Assembly (NCBI GenBank): GCA_900769815.1
Contig: CAAGID010000022.1
Coordinates: forward strand, 1 to 27,199
Source: Clostridia bacterium
Lineage (GTDB): Bacteria > Bacillota > Clostridia > Christensenellales > QALW01
Reading direction: 5' to 3'
Length of the DNA stretch: 27,199 nt
In this document: positions 11,368-19,983 of the stretch, in pieces
How positions within the stretch are numbered: position 1 is the stretch's first letter
How the letters are laid out: every line of letters begins with the position of its first letter
Translations under genes and position numbers: made by a program
The notes under the pieces: model-generated
What the model was told of the DNA's origin: nothing
The model's database searches: none
Seen by the model: only the letters and a program-made list of their open reading frames with translations

Positions 11368-13599
11368 ATGAAACACGAAAATTGGAAAGGTTTTAATGAA
11401 GGCGTATGGCAGGATAATATTGACGTAAGGGACTTTATACAGAAAAACTACGTTCCCTATCTTGGCAACGATTCCTTTTTGGCAGGAGCAACTGAGCGTA
11501 CCAATAATATGATGAAAAAGGTGCAGAATCTTTTTAATCTTGAACGTCAGTTCGGCGGCGTTCTTGAAATTGATACGTCAACAGTAGCATCTCTCAACAG
11601 TTTTTCGCCGGGATATGTTGATAAGGATAATGAAATTATCGTAGGTTTACAGACAAACCGCCCCTTAAAGCGTGCAGTTAACCCCTTTGGCGGAATCCGT
11701 ATGGCAAGGCAAGCCTGCGAGGCTTACGGCTACAAGCTTTCCGAGACAGTTGAGGAGGAATTCCGCTATAAGACAACACATAACGATGGTGTATTCCGTG
11801 CTTATACAGACGAAATGCGTGCTGCAAGAAAGTGTCACGTTATAACAGGACTTCCCGATGCTTACGGCAGAGGCAGAATTATAGGCGACTATCGCCGTGT
11901 TGCCCTTTACGGTGTTGACAGACTCATTGAGGAAAAGAAAAAGGATAAAGCCGCACTTGCTCAAAAGGCATTTGATACAAAGAACATCCGTCTTGACGAG
12001 GAGCTTTATAAGCAGATTTCTTTCTTAGGTAAATTAAAGGAAATGGCTTTATCCTACGGTTTTGATATTTCACAGCCTGCAAAGGACGCAAAGGAAGCAA
12101 TACAGTGGACATATTTTGCATACTTAGGCGCAATCAAGGAGCAGAACGGTGCCGCAATGAGCTTGGGCAGAGTTGCTACTTTCTTTGATATTTACGTTGA
12201 GCGTGATATTAAAGCCGGAGTTTTAACAGAAGAACAGGCACAGGAGCTCTTTGACGATTTCGTTATGAAATTAAGACTGGCAAGACATTTAAGAACTCCT
12301 GAATATAACGAGCTTTTCGGCGGCGACCCCATGTGGATTACCGAAGCCGTAGGCGGTATGGGCGAAGACGGCAGAACTTTGGTTACAAAATCAAGCTTCC
12401 GTATTTTAAATACGCTCTATACCTTAGGTTCTTCTCCTGAGCCTAACCTTACGGTGCTCTGGTCCAACGCATTACCTGAAAACTTTAAAAGGTTCTGTGC
12501 AAAGGTTTCTAAGGATACTGACTCCATTCAGTACGAAAACGACGATATTATGCGTCCTGAATATGGCGACGATTATGCTATTGCCTGCTGTGTTTCAGCA
12601 ATGAGAATCGGCAAACAGATGCAGTTCTTCGGCGCAAGATGTAACTTAGCAAAGCTTCTTTTGATTGCTATAAACGGCGGTTACGACGTTTCCAGCGGTA
12701 TGCATATAGGACCTCAGATGGAGCCTTTACAGGGCGATACACTTGATTTTGAAACAGTTTCAGCACGTTATGATATTTATATTCAGTGGCTTTCAAAGCT
12801 GTACGTAAATACAATGAACGTTATCCACTATATGCACGATAAATATTGCTACGAAAAACTGCAGATGGCACTTCACGATACTGAGGTTGAGCGTCTTATG
12901 GCTTTCGGTATTGCAGGTCTTTCAGTTGTGGCTGACTCATTAAGTGCTATAAAGTATGCATCCGTTCATCCCGTGCGAGATAATAAGGGTTATATTATTG
13001 AGTATAACACCGTAGGCGAATTTCCCAAATTCGGCAACGACGATGACCGTGTTGATATGCTTGCTAAGGATATGACCCATAAGTTTATTACCGAGCTAAA
13101 AAAGACACCTACCTATCGTGAAGCAAAACATACTTTAAGCGTGCTTACCATTACTTCTAACGTAATGTACGGCAAAAATACTGCCGCAACACCTGACGGA
13201 AGAAAGGCATCCGAGCCCTTTGCCCCCGGTGCTAACCCAATGCATAACCGTGAGGAAAACGGTGCACTTGCTTCCCTTAACTCAGTTGCAAAAATCAGCT
13301 ATGACGATTGCCGTGACGGCGTTTCAAATACCTTCTCAATTACGCCCGACGCTTTAGGCAAAACTGATGAGGAAAGAATCACCAACCTGGTAAACATTTT
13401 AGACGGATATTTCCTTAAAAAGGCACACCACATAAACGTAAACGTGTTAAACCGCGAAACGCTTATGGACGCCTATGAAAATCCCGAAAAATATCCTAAC
13501 CTTACAATCCGCGTTTCAGGCTACGCAGTTAACTTCAATAAGCTTTCAAGGGAACAGCAAAGAGAAGTTATCAGCCGCACCTTCCACGACGTAATATGA
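11368..13599 (+). CDS. pflB: Formate C-acetyltransferase (pyruvate formate-lyase)
   Basis: A 743-residue glycyl radical enzyme that converts pyruvate and CoA to acetyl-CoA and formate under anaerobic conditions in the cytoplasm. The catalytic cysteine pair is Cys407-Cys408 in AIACCVSAMRIGKQM. The glycyl radical site is Gly718 in RVSGYAVNF, 25 residues from the C terminus as in other PflB proteins; the final REQQREVISRTFHDV is standard. The length is full. AAGGAG stands 8 bases before the ATG. It is preceded by a ZTP riboswitch and overlaps its activating enzyme gene by 4 bp, so formate supply appears tied to one-carbon and purine status. Confidence 0.98.
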   Translation: MKHENWKGFNEGVWQDNIDVRDFIQKNYVPYLGNDSFLAGATERTNNMMKKVQNLFNLERQFGGVLEIDTSTVASLNSFSPGYVDKDNEIIVGLQTNRPLKRAVNPFGGIRMARQACEAYGYKLSETVEEEFRYKTTHNDGVFRAYTDEMRAARKCHVITGLPDAYGRGRIIGDYRRVALYGVDRLIEEKKKDKAALAQKAFDTKNIRLDEELYKQISFLGKLKEMALSYGFDISQPAKDAKEAIQWTYFAYLGAIKEQNGAAMSLGRVATFFDIYVERDIKAGVLTEEQAQELFDDFVMKLRLARHLRTPEYNELFGGDPMWITEAVGGMGEDGRTLVTKSSFRILNTLYTLGSSPEPNLTVLWSNALPENFKRFCAKVSKDTDSIQYENDDIMRPEYGDDYAIACCVSAMRIGKQMQFFGARCNLAKLLLIAINGGYDVSSGMHIGPQMEPLQGDTLDFETVSARYDIYIQWLSKLYVNTMNVIHYMHDKYCYEKLQMALHDTEVERLMAFGIAGLSVVADSLSAIKYASVHPVRDNKGYIIEYNTVGEFPKFGNDDDRVDMLAKDMTHKFITELKKTPTYREAKHTLSVLTITSNVMYGKNTAATPDGRKASEPFAPGANPMHNREENGALASLNSVAKISYDDCRDGVSNTFSITPDALGKTDEERITNLVNILDGYFLKKAHHINVNVLNRETLMDAYENPEKYPNLTIRVSGYAVNFNKLSREQQREVISRTFHDVI

Positions 13600-14291
13600 T
13601 AGGTAAAATTCATTCAATTCAGAGCCTTGGCACCGTTGACGGTCCCGGCATACGGTACGTAGTCTTCTTAAAGGGATGTAACTTACGGTGCTCCTGCTGT
13701 CATAATCCCGATACCTTTCAAGGGGAATTTGAAGAGCTGACGGCAGAGAATATTATTTTAAAAGCCAAGCGTTATCGGGAATATTTTAAGGATGAGGGCG
13801 GTATAACCTTGTCAGGTGGCGAGCCCTTGCTTCAGGCAAATTTCTGTGAGGAAGTTTTTAAATTGGCAAAAAAGGAAACTATCAACACCTGCCTTGATAC
13901 TTCAGGAAGTATTTTAAATGATAAAGTTAAAAATCTTTTAAAGGTCACAGACCGTGTTTTACTTGATATAAAGTACACAAATAACGAGGATTATTTAAAA
14001 TATGCAGGCTGTACTCTTGATTGTGTCCTTGAGTTTCTAAAATACTTAAATGAGAATAATATAAAAACCACTTTAAGACAAGTAGTTATTCCAACAAAAA
14101 ATGATACCGAGGAGAACTTTTTAAAATTAAAGGCAATAAAAGAAGCCCACACTTGTATAGACAAAGTTGAGCTTCTTCCCTTTAAAAAAATCTGTCAGAC
14201 AAAATATGATAATCTCAAAATGAAGTTTCCCTTTAAAAATATACCCGAGCCTACAAAAGAGGCTATGGAAAAGTTTAATACTCTTATATAG
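13596..14291 (+). CDS. pflA: Pyruvate formate-lyase activating enzyme (radical SAM)
   Basis: A 231-residue radical SAM enzyme that generates the glycyl radical on PflB. The [4Fe-4S] cluster motif C-x3-C-x2-C is Cys28, Cys32 and Cys35 in FLKGCNLRCSCCHNPD, and the SAM-binding GGITLSGGEPLLQ follows at about residues 68-80. Later segments LLDIKY and LRQVVIPTKND are family-typical. The length is normal for PflA. It overlaps pflB by 4 bp and ends just before a bidirectional terminator, so pflB-pflA is a complete two-gene operon under the riboswitch. Confidence 0.97.
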   Translation: MIGKIHSIQSLGTVDGPGIRYVVFLKGCNLRCSCCHNPDTFQGEFEELTAENIILKAKRYREYFKDEGGITLSGGEPLLQANFCEEVFKLAKKETINTCLDTSGSILNDKVKNLLKVTDRVLLDIKYTNNEDYLKYAGCTLDCVLEFLKYLNENNIKTTLRQVVIPTKNDTEENFLKLKAIKEAHTCIDKVELLPFKKICQTKYDNLKMKFPFKNIPEPTKEAMEKFNTLI

Positions 14292-14320
14292 AAAAAGCAT
14301 CGGTTTTGCCGATGCTTTTA
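14292..14320. terminator. Bidirectional terminator between pflA and the Fic gene
   Basis: GCATCGG (14297-14303) pairs with CCGATGC (14309-14315). A's precede it and T's follow it, so it can end both pflA and the convergent Fic gene, whose stop codon adjoins it. Confidence 0.9.
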
Positions 14321-15556
14321 TTAGTACTTATAGATTATATGCTTTTCATTAACTCTGTACATTGACTCGTTTCTCTTATTCTTTATGCACTCTAACAAAT
14401 CATAGTTCACTAAATTATTAAGAATTTTAAGTGCTCCCTGCTTTGACATTTTAGTGTGTATATATTCAAGGAACTTTTTGTAGTTAAAATAGGAATCTTG
14501 GTTATGAACAAGTATCTTTTTCAAATACACCCATTCAGAATTACTCAGGTTATCGCCCGTCTTTAAAAGTGTATTTTTCATTTCTTCAAGATTTTTATAA
14601 ACAAAGCTGTATTTAATAGACGTTTCCAAAATATATCCCAAAAAATACGTTAGGTCATTATTGGTAAGTCTTGCATTGGTAATTGCCTTATAATAATCGT
14701 TTTTTGTTTCATTAATTGCTTCGCTCATAAAATAAGGAGCACTTTTTATATCATAAATATAATTGAGCCAGAATGATACCATTCGTGCTGTCCTACCATT
14801 ATAATCAAAGTAGGGATGAATATATAAAATGTAATAATGACATATAAAGGGAAGTAAGCAATTTAATTCTTTTATAAGCTTTTTATCGTTGGCGAATTGG
14901 AACAAACTATCCATACATTCATCTAAAAGCGTTGCGTCTGCCCCCTCAAAACCGCCGATATACACTTTATCGTGGCGGTAATACGCTCCATCTTTTAATT
15001 GCTTATCTTCGCTTAAAGCATTTTTGCTTAGGATATTATATAATTTAAGTAAATTATCCTTAGTAAAGGAAGGTTTTTCTTCGATAATATAAGTTATGGC
15101 GTTTAGCATATTTTTTACGATAATATCATTTTTTTCCGTAACTGTTTCTTTTTTGTGAATTTCAGCTATAAGCGTTTGCGTGGTAGGTATATTTTCAATT
15201 TCCAAGGTTCCTTCAATTTCCGAAAACAGTCTTGAAATCAGTATATCGGTAGTATTCCTTTCAAAAACTGAGCTTTGATTAAGCTTGTAATCAGAGATGA
15301 ACACCTGCAAATATTCATTATAAAGAGATAATAAATATTTCCCGTTGACGTAAAAACAATGCTTTGAATTAAAGGTCTTTAAAGGTAATTTTTTAATATA
15401 TTTATAGTTTTCGTCAATAAGACTGTCCTTTAACTGTAAAAATTCCTGAAATTGATCCTTTGAAAACTTAATTCCGATTTTCTGATTGTATCTTAAATCT
15501 TCAATATTATAATACTTATCGCCAAGAATTATATCGCTAACCTTGCTTTTATCCAT
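14321..15556 (-). CDS. Fic/DOC family protein with altered active-site motif
   Basis: A 411-residue protein with a Fic domain in the middle, a family that usually transfers AMP to target proteins. The Fic loop is HPYFDYNGRTAR (residues 247-258), with Tyr252 where the canonical HPFx(D/E)GN(G/K)R has Gly. FSEIEG (111-116) upstream resembles the inhibitory (S/T)xxxE(G/N) helix, with Phe111 at the Ser/Thr place. YYRHDKVYIGG (about 193-203) is the usual flap region. The C terminus (about 335-411) looks like a winged-helix domain. The ATG at 15556 is preferred to a GTG at 15583 because GGAGG lies 8 bases upstream. It is a single gene with a good promoter; no antitoxin gene accompanies it, consistent with an in-built inhibitory helix. 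The target is unknown. Confidence 0.87.
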   Translation of the reverse strand: MDKSKVSDIILGDKYYNIEDLRYNQKIGIKFSKDQFQEFLQLKDSLIDENYKYIKKLPLKTFNSKHCFYVNGKYLLSLYNEYLQVFISDYKLNQSSVFERNTTDILISRLFSEIEGTLEIENIPTTQTLIAEIHKKETVTEKNDIIVKNMLNAITYIIEEKPSFTKDNLLKLYNILSKNALSEDKQLKDGAYYRHDKVYIGGFEGADATLLDECMDSLFQFANDKKLIKELNCLLPFICHYYILYIHPYFDYNGRTARMVSFWLNYIYDIKSAPYFMSEAINETKNDYYKAITNARLTNNDLTYFLGYILETSIKYSFVYKNLEEMKNTLLKTGDNLSNSEWVYLKKILVHNQDSYFNYKKFLEYIHTKMSKQGALKILNNLVNYDLLECIKNKRNESMYRVNEKHIIYKY

Positions 15557-15587
15557 TTTTTCGCCTCCCCGATATACTGTCACCCTT

Positions 15588-15617
15588 AGTATAACAAAAA
15601 AAATACACTATTGTCAA
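15588..15617 (-). promoter_or_regulatory. Promoter of the Fic gene
   Basis: On the minus strand TTGACA (15612-15617), an 18-base spacer and TATACT (15588-15593) stand about 30 bases upstream of the ATG. Confidence 0.82.
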
Positions 15618-15681
15618 CCTTTTTGTAAACTGTTTTGTCAATATATTTTATGCATTATGTAAACCGAATATTCTTTTTAAT

Positions 15682-15720
15682 AAAAAAACAGGGGGAGCTC
15701 TTAAAAAAGAACTCCCTGCT
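15682..15720 (-). terminator. Terminator of the lipoprotein gene
   Basis: On the minus strand CAGGGAGTTCTT and AAGAGCTCCCCCTG form an imperfect stem followed by TTTTTTTTA, about 12 bases after the lipoprotein stop codon. Confidence 0.88.
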
Positions 15721-15731
15721 TTATTTTTATA

Positions 15732-16427
15732 TCAGTTTGCTGTAACCGTTATCATTTCGTTAGCTGAAAAAGCCTCAGGCGTGTTAATAACTGCATAAAT
15801 CCTTTTACCGTCAGAAATAGCCATATCAAGGGTTGCACCTTGATAAAACTCCTCATTATCGGTAAATTCTGTTGAGGTCTTTACTTTCTGCCAAATTTCA
15901 TCCTTGGTTGTGCCTAATTTATTATAATATTCGCTTTCGTTAAGCACTAAATTTTCATTTGAATCATAATAGAAGAAGTGATAGGTGCTCCACCATTCCG
16001 AGTACATAACGCCTTGGCGTGTTTCTGTTAAAATACCGAAGATACCGTCTTTTTCAGTATATTCATAACTGATATTCACAAGAAGCCTGTCTTCCCCGTT
16101 TCTCTGCAACAAATCAACGTAATCCTTACAAATTGCGTATATATCAGCGTTAAGAGATTTTACCGTCTCGCCGTCATCAACGATTTCCGGCACAAAAATT
16201 TTATGGGGCGGAAAATCATTTTCCATATCCTTATAATCTTCAGGAATAATAACTTCCTTTTGGTACTGAAGCTTATTTATTACGCTTGCCTTCTGAGGTT
16301 CTGCCGTTACTTCAGGTGTATTTGTTATTTCAATAATGTTTTCAACACCTTTTTCTTCTTTTCTCCCAAATTCACAGCCTGCAAAAAGAAGCAACACAAT
16401 AAATAATAATGCAATTTTCTTTAACAT
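15732..16427 (-). CDS. Putative lipoprotein of unknown function
   Basis: A 231-residue exported protein. The first 18 residues are a lipoprotein signal peptide, with MLKKIALLFIVLLLFAGC ending in the lipobox LFAGC, so Cys18 should be lipidated and the protein held on the outer face of the membrane. A low-complexity Glu/Thr/Pro linker (about 20-45) follows, then a mixed alpha/beta domain rich in Tyr, Asp and Glu with a WWSTYHFFYYDSN segment (about 145-157). I recognise no family. AGAGGTG lies 6 bases before the ATG. It is monocistronic, flanked by a terminator and by the repeats at 16449-16760. Confidence 0.85.
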   Translation of the reverse strand: MLKKIALLFIVLLLFAGCEFGRKEEKGVENIIEITNTPEVTAEPQKASVINKLQYQKEVIIPEDYKDMENDFPPHKIFVPEIVDDGETVKSLNADIYAICKDYVDLLQRNGEDRLLVNISYEYTEKDGIFGILTETRQGVMYSEWWSTYHFFYYDSNENLVLNESEYYNKLGTTKDEIWQKVKTSTEFTDNEEFYQGATLDMAISDGKRIYAVINTPEAFSANEMITVTAN

Positions 16428-16448
16428 AAAAACACCTCTTCTATATAC

Positions 16449-16518
16449 AATGCTGTCGCATTGATGATATACAACGCTCCACTACGTTACGCGTTGATTA
16501 AGGTATCCCTTCGCGATA
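16449..16518. repeat. Short palindrome array, relative of the 10026-10195 array
   Basis: AATGC/GCATT (16449-16462), AACGC/GCGTT (16473-16495) and TATC/GATA (16504-16518) follow one another. GATGATATAC separates the first two, like the ATATCAT-type spacers in the array after tRNA-Ser. It lies between the lipoprotein start and the palindromic element at 16535, and no S23-like gene is next to it. Confidence 0.6.
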
Positions 16519-16534
16519 TTTACTGCACTAACCA

Positions 16535-16760
16535 AGAGTGGGAGAAAACTTGAAAATCAGGTGCATAAGCGATTAAAGCCGAAGGCTTTTGGGTCCCCAA
16601 AATGCAGTATTGCATTTTGGGGAAAAGGAAGCACAGCGGAGCCAAACAGGTTTTACACAAGCTATTGTGTGAAACCGCCAAGCGTAGCTTGTGCTGACGT
16701 GGTAAATGACGGAGCTTTTATCCCCTGCGTAACACAGTATTGCAAGGATTTCTCGTGCTC
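16535..16760. repeat. Dispersed palindromic element with internal hairpin insertions (copy A)
   Basis: The left edge AGAGTGGGAGAAAA, then AATCAGGT, ATAAGCGATTAAAG and CGA, matches copy B (22252-22375) closely. The right edge GTAAATGACGGAG, CTTTTAT and AAGGATTTCTCGTGCTC matches B's right arm. The two ends are also complementary to each other. Between them lie further hairpins, notably CCCCAAAATGCA/TGCATTTTGGGG (16595-16622) and GGTTTTACACAA/TTGTGTGAAACC (16649-16676). It starts 3 bases beyond the stop codon of truA. No gene is seen in 16428-16763. Confidence 0.8.
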
Positions 16761-16763
16761 GTA

Positions 16764-17495
16764 TCAATAGAATACGGTGTCCATCGTAAGCCCACACGCC
16801 TCCGCCGTCAACCCTGCATCGGCTCGATTCATACCGTCAATAATATTTTTTACGTCTTGGGGCGTCTTTTTTAATTTACCTACCTCAATGAGAGTACCGG
16901 CAATAATACGCACCATATTATATAAGAAGCCGTTGCCTTCAACGATAATTTCAATTAACTCGTCAGTTTTTTTGATTTCAAGAAGGGAAACTGTACGAAC
17001 GGTAGTTTTAACGCTGCTTCCCTGTGCACAGAACGCCTTGAAATCGTGGGTCCCCTTAATATATTCAGCGGCCTCGACCATCTTTTCAAGGTCAAGTTTT
17101 TCAGGCACGTGCATAGTAAATCTGCCCAATAATGCCGAAGAATGAGGGGAATTAAAGATACGGTAAATATATCTTTTGCCTTTAGCGGAAAACCGACAAT
17201 GGAAGCCTTCTTCAGCCTGCCAGGTCTTTTTAATTCTTATATCCTTAGGTAAACGGGAATTTAAAATAAAGGCAAACTTTTCGGCAGGGATATTTGTGTC
17301 AATATCAAAATGACCGCATTGACCTTTGGCGTGAACGCCCGAATCTGTCCTGCCTGCCCCGAAAACGGCAATTCTGCCCTTACCCATAGGCAAAAGAGCT
17401 TCTTCAATTTTTTCCTGAACGGTAACGTCGTTTTTCTGTATCTGCCAGCCGGCGTAAGAAGTACCGTCATATTCAACAATAAATGCTATTCTCAT
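16764..17495 (-). CDS. truA: tRNA pseudouridine(38-40) synthase TruA
   Basis: A 243-residue TruA enzyme, which isomerises uridines 38-40 in the anticodon arm of many tRNAs. The catalytic Asp51 sits in FGAGRTDSGVHAKGQ. Other family signatures are EYDGTSYAGWQIQ near the start, KRYIYRI around residue 125, HDFKAFCAQGS and FLYNMVRIIAGTL. The length is normal. It is the last gene of the prmA-rarA-ecf run and follows ecfT by 3 bp, the usual clostridial ecfA1-ecfA2-ecfT-truA order. The stop is 3 bases from palindromic element A, which may provide the mRNA 3' structure. Confidence 0.97.
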   Translation of the reverse strand: MRIAFIVEYDGTSYAGWQIQKNDVTVQEKIEEALLPMGKGRIAVFGAGRTDSGVHAKGQCGHFDIDTNIPAEKFAFILNSRLPKDIRIKKTWQAEEGFHCRFSAKGKRYIYRIFNSPHSSALLGRFTMHVPEKLDLEKMVEAAEYIKGTHDFKAFCAQGSSVKTTVRTVSLLEIKKTDELIEIIVEGNGFLYNMVRIIAGTLIEVGKLKKTPQDVKNIIDGMNRADAGLTAEACGLTMDTVFY

Positions 17496-17498
17496 ACC

Positions 17499-18326
17499 TT
17501 ACCCCGCTAAAAAAGGAAGTAGATTTTTAAGCCATAGGACATCGATGAGAATTACTAAAAAGAATAAAATCACTACTATAAATGCCCATAAATCGCACTT
17601 TTTCATTTTTAATACTTTAAGACGCGTTCTGCCCTCTCCGCCGTGATAGCAACGTGCTTCCATAGCAGAGGCAAGCTCAAGGGCACGGTGAAAAGCACTT
17701 GCCAATAAAGGTATTAAAAGAGCAACTATAGCCTTTGCACGCTTAAACAAACTGCCCTCGTCAAAAACTGCACCGCGAGCCGACTGTGCCTTCATAATTT
17801 TATCAGTTTCCTCAGTTAAAATAGGAATAAACCTTAAGGCGATAGACATCATCATTGCAATTTCGTGGGCGGGAAAGCCTATCTTCTTTAAAGGTGACAT
17901 AAGCCTTTCAAGACCATCGGTAAGTTCAATTGGCGAGGTAGTAAAGGTCATAAGAGACGCACCAAGAATTAAAAGCATAAGACGTATTGCCATAAACAAT
18001 GCGCGGTTAATACCGCCGTAGGTAAGTGAGATTATACCCCACTGAAAAATTACTTTTCCCTCCTTAAAAAAGAAGATATTAAGTAAAAAAGTAAAGGCAA
18101 TAATAAAACTTACGGCTTTAAGGCTCGAAAGAATCTTTTTAAAGGGGATTTTACCTAAAAAAGCAATAATCAAAGCTAAAGATGCACATATGCTCAAACC
18201 AACATAAGTCTTGGAAATAAAGGTAAGTACAATAATGAATATAGTGTTAAGTATCTTGGTGCGGGGGTCAAGGGAATGAATGATACTTTTTACGGGATAA
18301 TACTGTCCTAAAGTTATTTCTTTCAT
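17499..18326 (-). CDS. ecfT: ECF transporter transmembrane component EcfT
   Basis: A 275-residue membrane protein that couples the two EcfA ATPases to substrate-specific S components in group II ECF vitamin/cofactor importers. It begins with the family's LGQYYPVKSIIHSLDPRTK. Several hydrophobic segments follow, with ARG-type coupling motifs at AQSARGAVFDEG (about residues 170-181) and MEARCYHGGEGR (about 218-229). A final membrane helix lies near the C terminus. The length is normal. It overlaps ecfA2 by 4 bp. No S component is present here; S components for this shared module are usually scattered around the genome. Confidence 0.95.
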   Translation of the reverse strand: MKEITLGQYYPVKSIIHSLDPRTKILNTIFIIVLTFISKTYVGLSICASLALIIAFLGKIPFKKILSSLKAVSFIIAFTFLLNIFFFKEGKVIFQWGIISLTYGGINRALFMAIRLMLLILGASLMTFTTSPIELTDGLERLMSPLKKIGFPAHEIAMMMSIALRFIPILTEETDKIMKAQSARGAVFDEGSLFKRAKAIVALLIPLLASAFHRALELASAMEARCYHGGEGRTRLKVLKMKKCDLWAFIVVILFFLVILIDVLWLKNLLPFLAG

Positions 18327-19168
18327 CTTTTTACCCCCGAAAGATATGAAATAAACTTATCTATCTTTGCAGTTTGGGGAATATTTTTGCCCCTTTTATT
18401 AAGTTCTGAAATAAGGCGTGAAACTGTAGGAAGCTCAAGACCTAATTGAGAAATTATTTCTTCCTCTTTAAACACTTCGTCAGGAGTACCGTCAAGAGCC
18501 TTTTTACCCTTGTGCATAACGATAACGCGGTCAGAAATCTCAGCAATATCATCCATATTATGTGAAATCATAATGATGGTTGCATTGTATTTTTTGTGAT
18601 ATTCCTTAATAACTGATAAGATTTCACTTTTACCTAAAGGGTCAAGCCCTGCAATAGGCTCGTCTAAAACAAGAACTTTAGGACGCATTGACAAAACGCC
18701 TGCAATGGCGGCACGTCTTTTTTGTCCACCGGAAAGTTCAAAGGGCGACATTTCCCTTGTTTCAGGCGATAAATTTACAAGAGCCATACTTTCGTTTACA
18801 CGCTCATCAATTTCTTCTTCTGAAAGCCCCATATTTTTAGGGCCGAAGCCTATATCAAGAGCAACTGTTTCGGCAAAAAGCTGATATTCGGGATATTGGA
18901 AAACCATACCTACTTTTTGCCTTAAGGTCTTATAATCAGGCTTTTTTACCGTTAAATCAATGCCCTCAATAATCATTTCATCAACGCTTGTGGGCTTTAA
19001 AATGCCGTTTAAGTGCTGAACAAGAGTTGATTTTCCTGAGCCTGTATGACCGATTATGGAAACAAATTCTCCGTCTGAAACGGAAAAGTCAACCCCATCT
19101 AAAGCCGCAACTGCAAAGGGCGATGTTTCATCATATATATAATTGAGATTTTTTATATTGATTGACAT
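18323..19168 (-). CDS. ecfA2: ECF transporter ATPase EcfA2
   Basis: A 281-residue ABC ATPase, the second nucleotide-binding subunit of the ECF module. Walker A is GHTGSGKST (about residues 39-47), the Q-loop is VFQYPEYQLF, the signature is LSGGQKRRAAIAGVL and Walker B is VLVLDEPIAGLDP. A C-terminal helical extension typical of EcfA proteins follows (VSRLISELNKRG). The first codons overlap the end of ecfA1 by 16 bp. It works as a heterodimer with EcfA1 on the cytoplasmic side of EcfT. Confidence 0.95.
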   Translation of the reverse strand: MSINIKNLNYIYDETSPFAVAALDGVDFSVSDGEFVSIIGHTGSGKSTLVQHLNGILKPTSVDEMIIEGIDLTVKKPDYKTLRQKVGMVFQYPEYQLFAETVALDIGFGPKNMGLSEEEIDERVNESMALVNLSPETREMSPFELSGGQKRRAAIAGVLSMRPKVLVLDEPIAGLDPLGKSEILSVIKEYHKKYNATIIMISHNMDDIAEISDRVIVMHKGKKALDGTPDEVFKEEEIISQLGLELPTVSRLISELNKRGKNIPQTAKIDKFISYLSGVKR

Positions 19169-19983
19169 AATTGTTCTAAAATCTCCTCAAAGGTAAGTAC
19201 GCTTCTTGAAAGGGAAACGCCTTTATCGTTTAACTGCTGTGCTATTTTTGTAACGGGCGGAACTTCTAAGGTAAGTTCCTTTATTTCATCTTCACGCTTA
19301 AAAATTTCTTGGGGAGTGCCCTCCATTTTGATAATGCCTTCACCCATTACGATTATACGGTCGGCATCAACGGTTTCCTCCATAAAATGAGTAATAAATA
19401 CTACCGTTATGCCCTTTTCTTTGTTTAAGCGGTGCACCGTCTCTAAGACCTCACGCCTGCCCTTTGGGTCAAGCATGGAGGTAGATTCATCCATAATAAT
19501 AATTTCAGGCTCCATTGCAATAACTCCCGCAATGGCAATTCTCTGTTTTTGTCCCCCTGAAAGTCTGTGCGGTGCACTTTCCTTAAAGTCAATCATATTG
19601 ACTTCCTTTAAAGCGTTATCAACACGGCTTCGTAACTGTTCCTGAGGTACGCCTAAATTTTCAGGGCCGAAGGCTACGTCCTCCTCAACGACGGTGGCAA
19701 CCATCTGATTATCGGGGTTTTGGAAAACCATACCTGCCTTTGACCTGATTTTTATTAAATCATCTTCATTTTTAGTATCCATACCATTAACTAAAACGTT
19801 GCCTTCAATGGGCAAAATAAGTCCGTTTATAAGCTTTGCTAAGGTAGATTTACCACAGCCGTTATGACCTAAAACGCATAAAAATTCGCCTTTTTTAACG
19901 TTCAATGATACTTTATGCAAAACGTCTGAGTTATCATCGTCATACTTAAATGAAACGTTTTTTATTTCAATAATGTTATCCAT
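19153..19983 (-). CDS. ecfA1: ECF transporter ATPase EcfA1
   Basis: A 276-residue ABC ATPase. Walker A is GHNGCGKST, the Q-loop is VFQNPDNQMV, the signature is LSGGQKQRIAIAGVI and Walker B is IIIMDESTSMLDP, where Ser-Thr-Ser after the Asp-Glu is characteristic of EcfA1. The C-terminal part has the usual PPVTKIAQQLNDKG helix. It overlaps rarA by 8 bp at its start and ecfA2 by 16 bp at its end. Together with EcfA2 and EcfT it forms the energising module for uptake of vitamins or metals; substrates cannot be inferred. Confidence 0.95.
   Translation of the reverse strand: MDNIIEIKNVSFKYDDDNSDVLHKVSLNVKKGEFLCVLGHNGCGKSTLAKLINGLILPIEGNVLVNGMDTKNEDDLIKIRSKAGMVFQNPDNQMVATVVEEDVAFGPENLGVPQEQLRSRVDNALKEVNMIDFKESAPHRLSGGQKQRIAIAGVIAMEPEIIIMDESTSMLDPKGRREVLETVHRLNKEKGITVVFITHFMEETVDADRIIVMGEGIIKMEGTPQEIFKREDEIKELTLEVPPVTKIAQQLNDKGVSLSRSVLTFEEILEQLCQSI

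Noticed and set aside
16561..16770. Open frames of about 70 residues on both strands
   Set aside because: They lie in palindromic element A, lack ribosome binding sites and read through hairpin arms.
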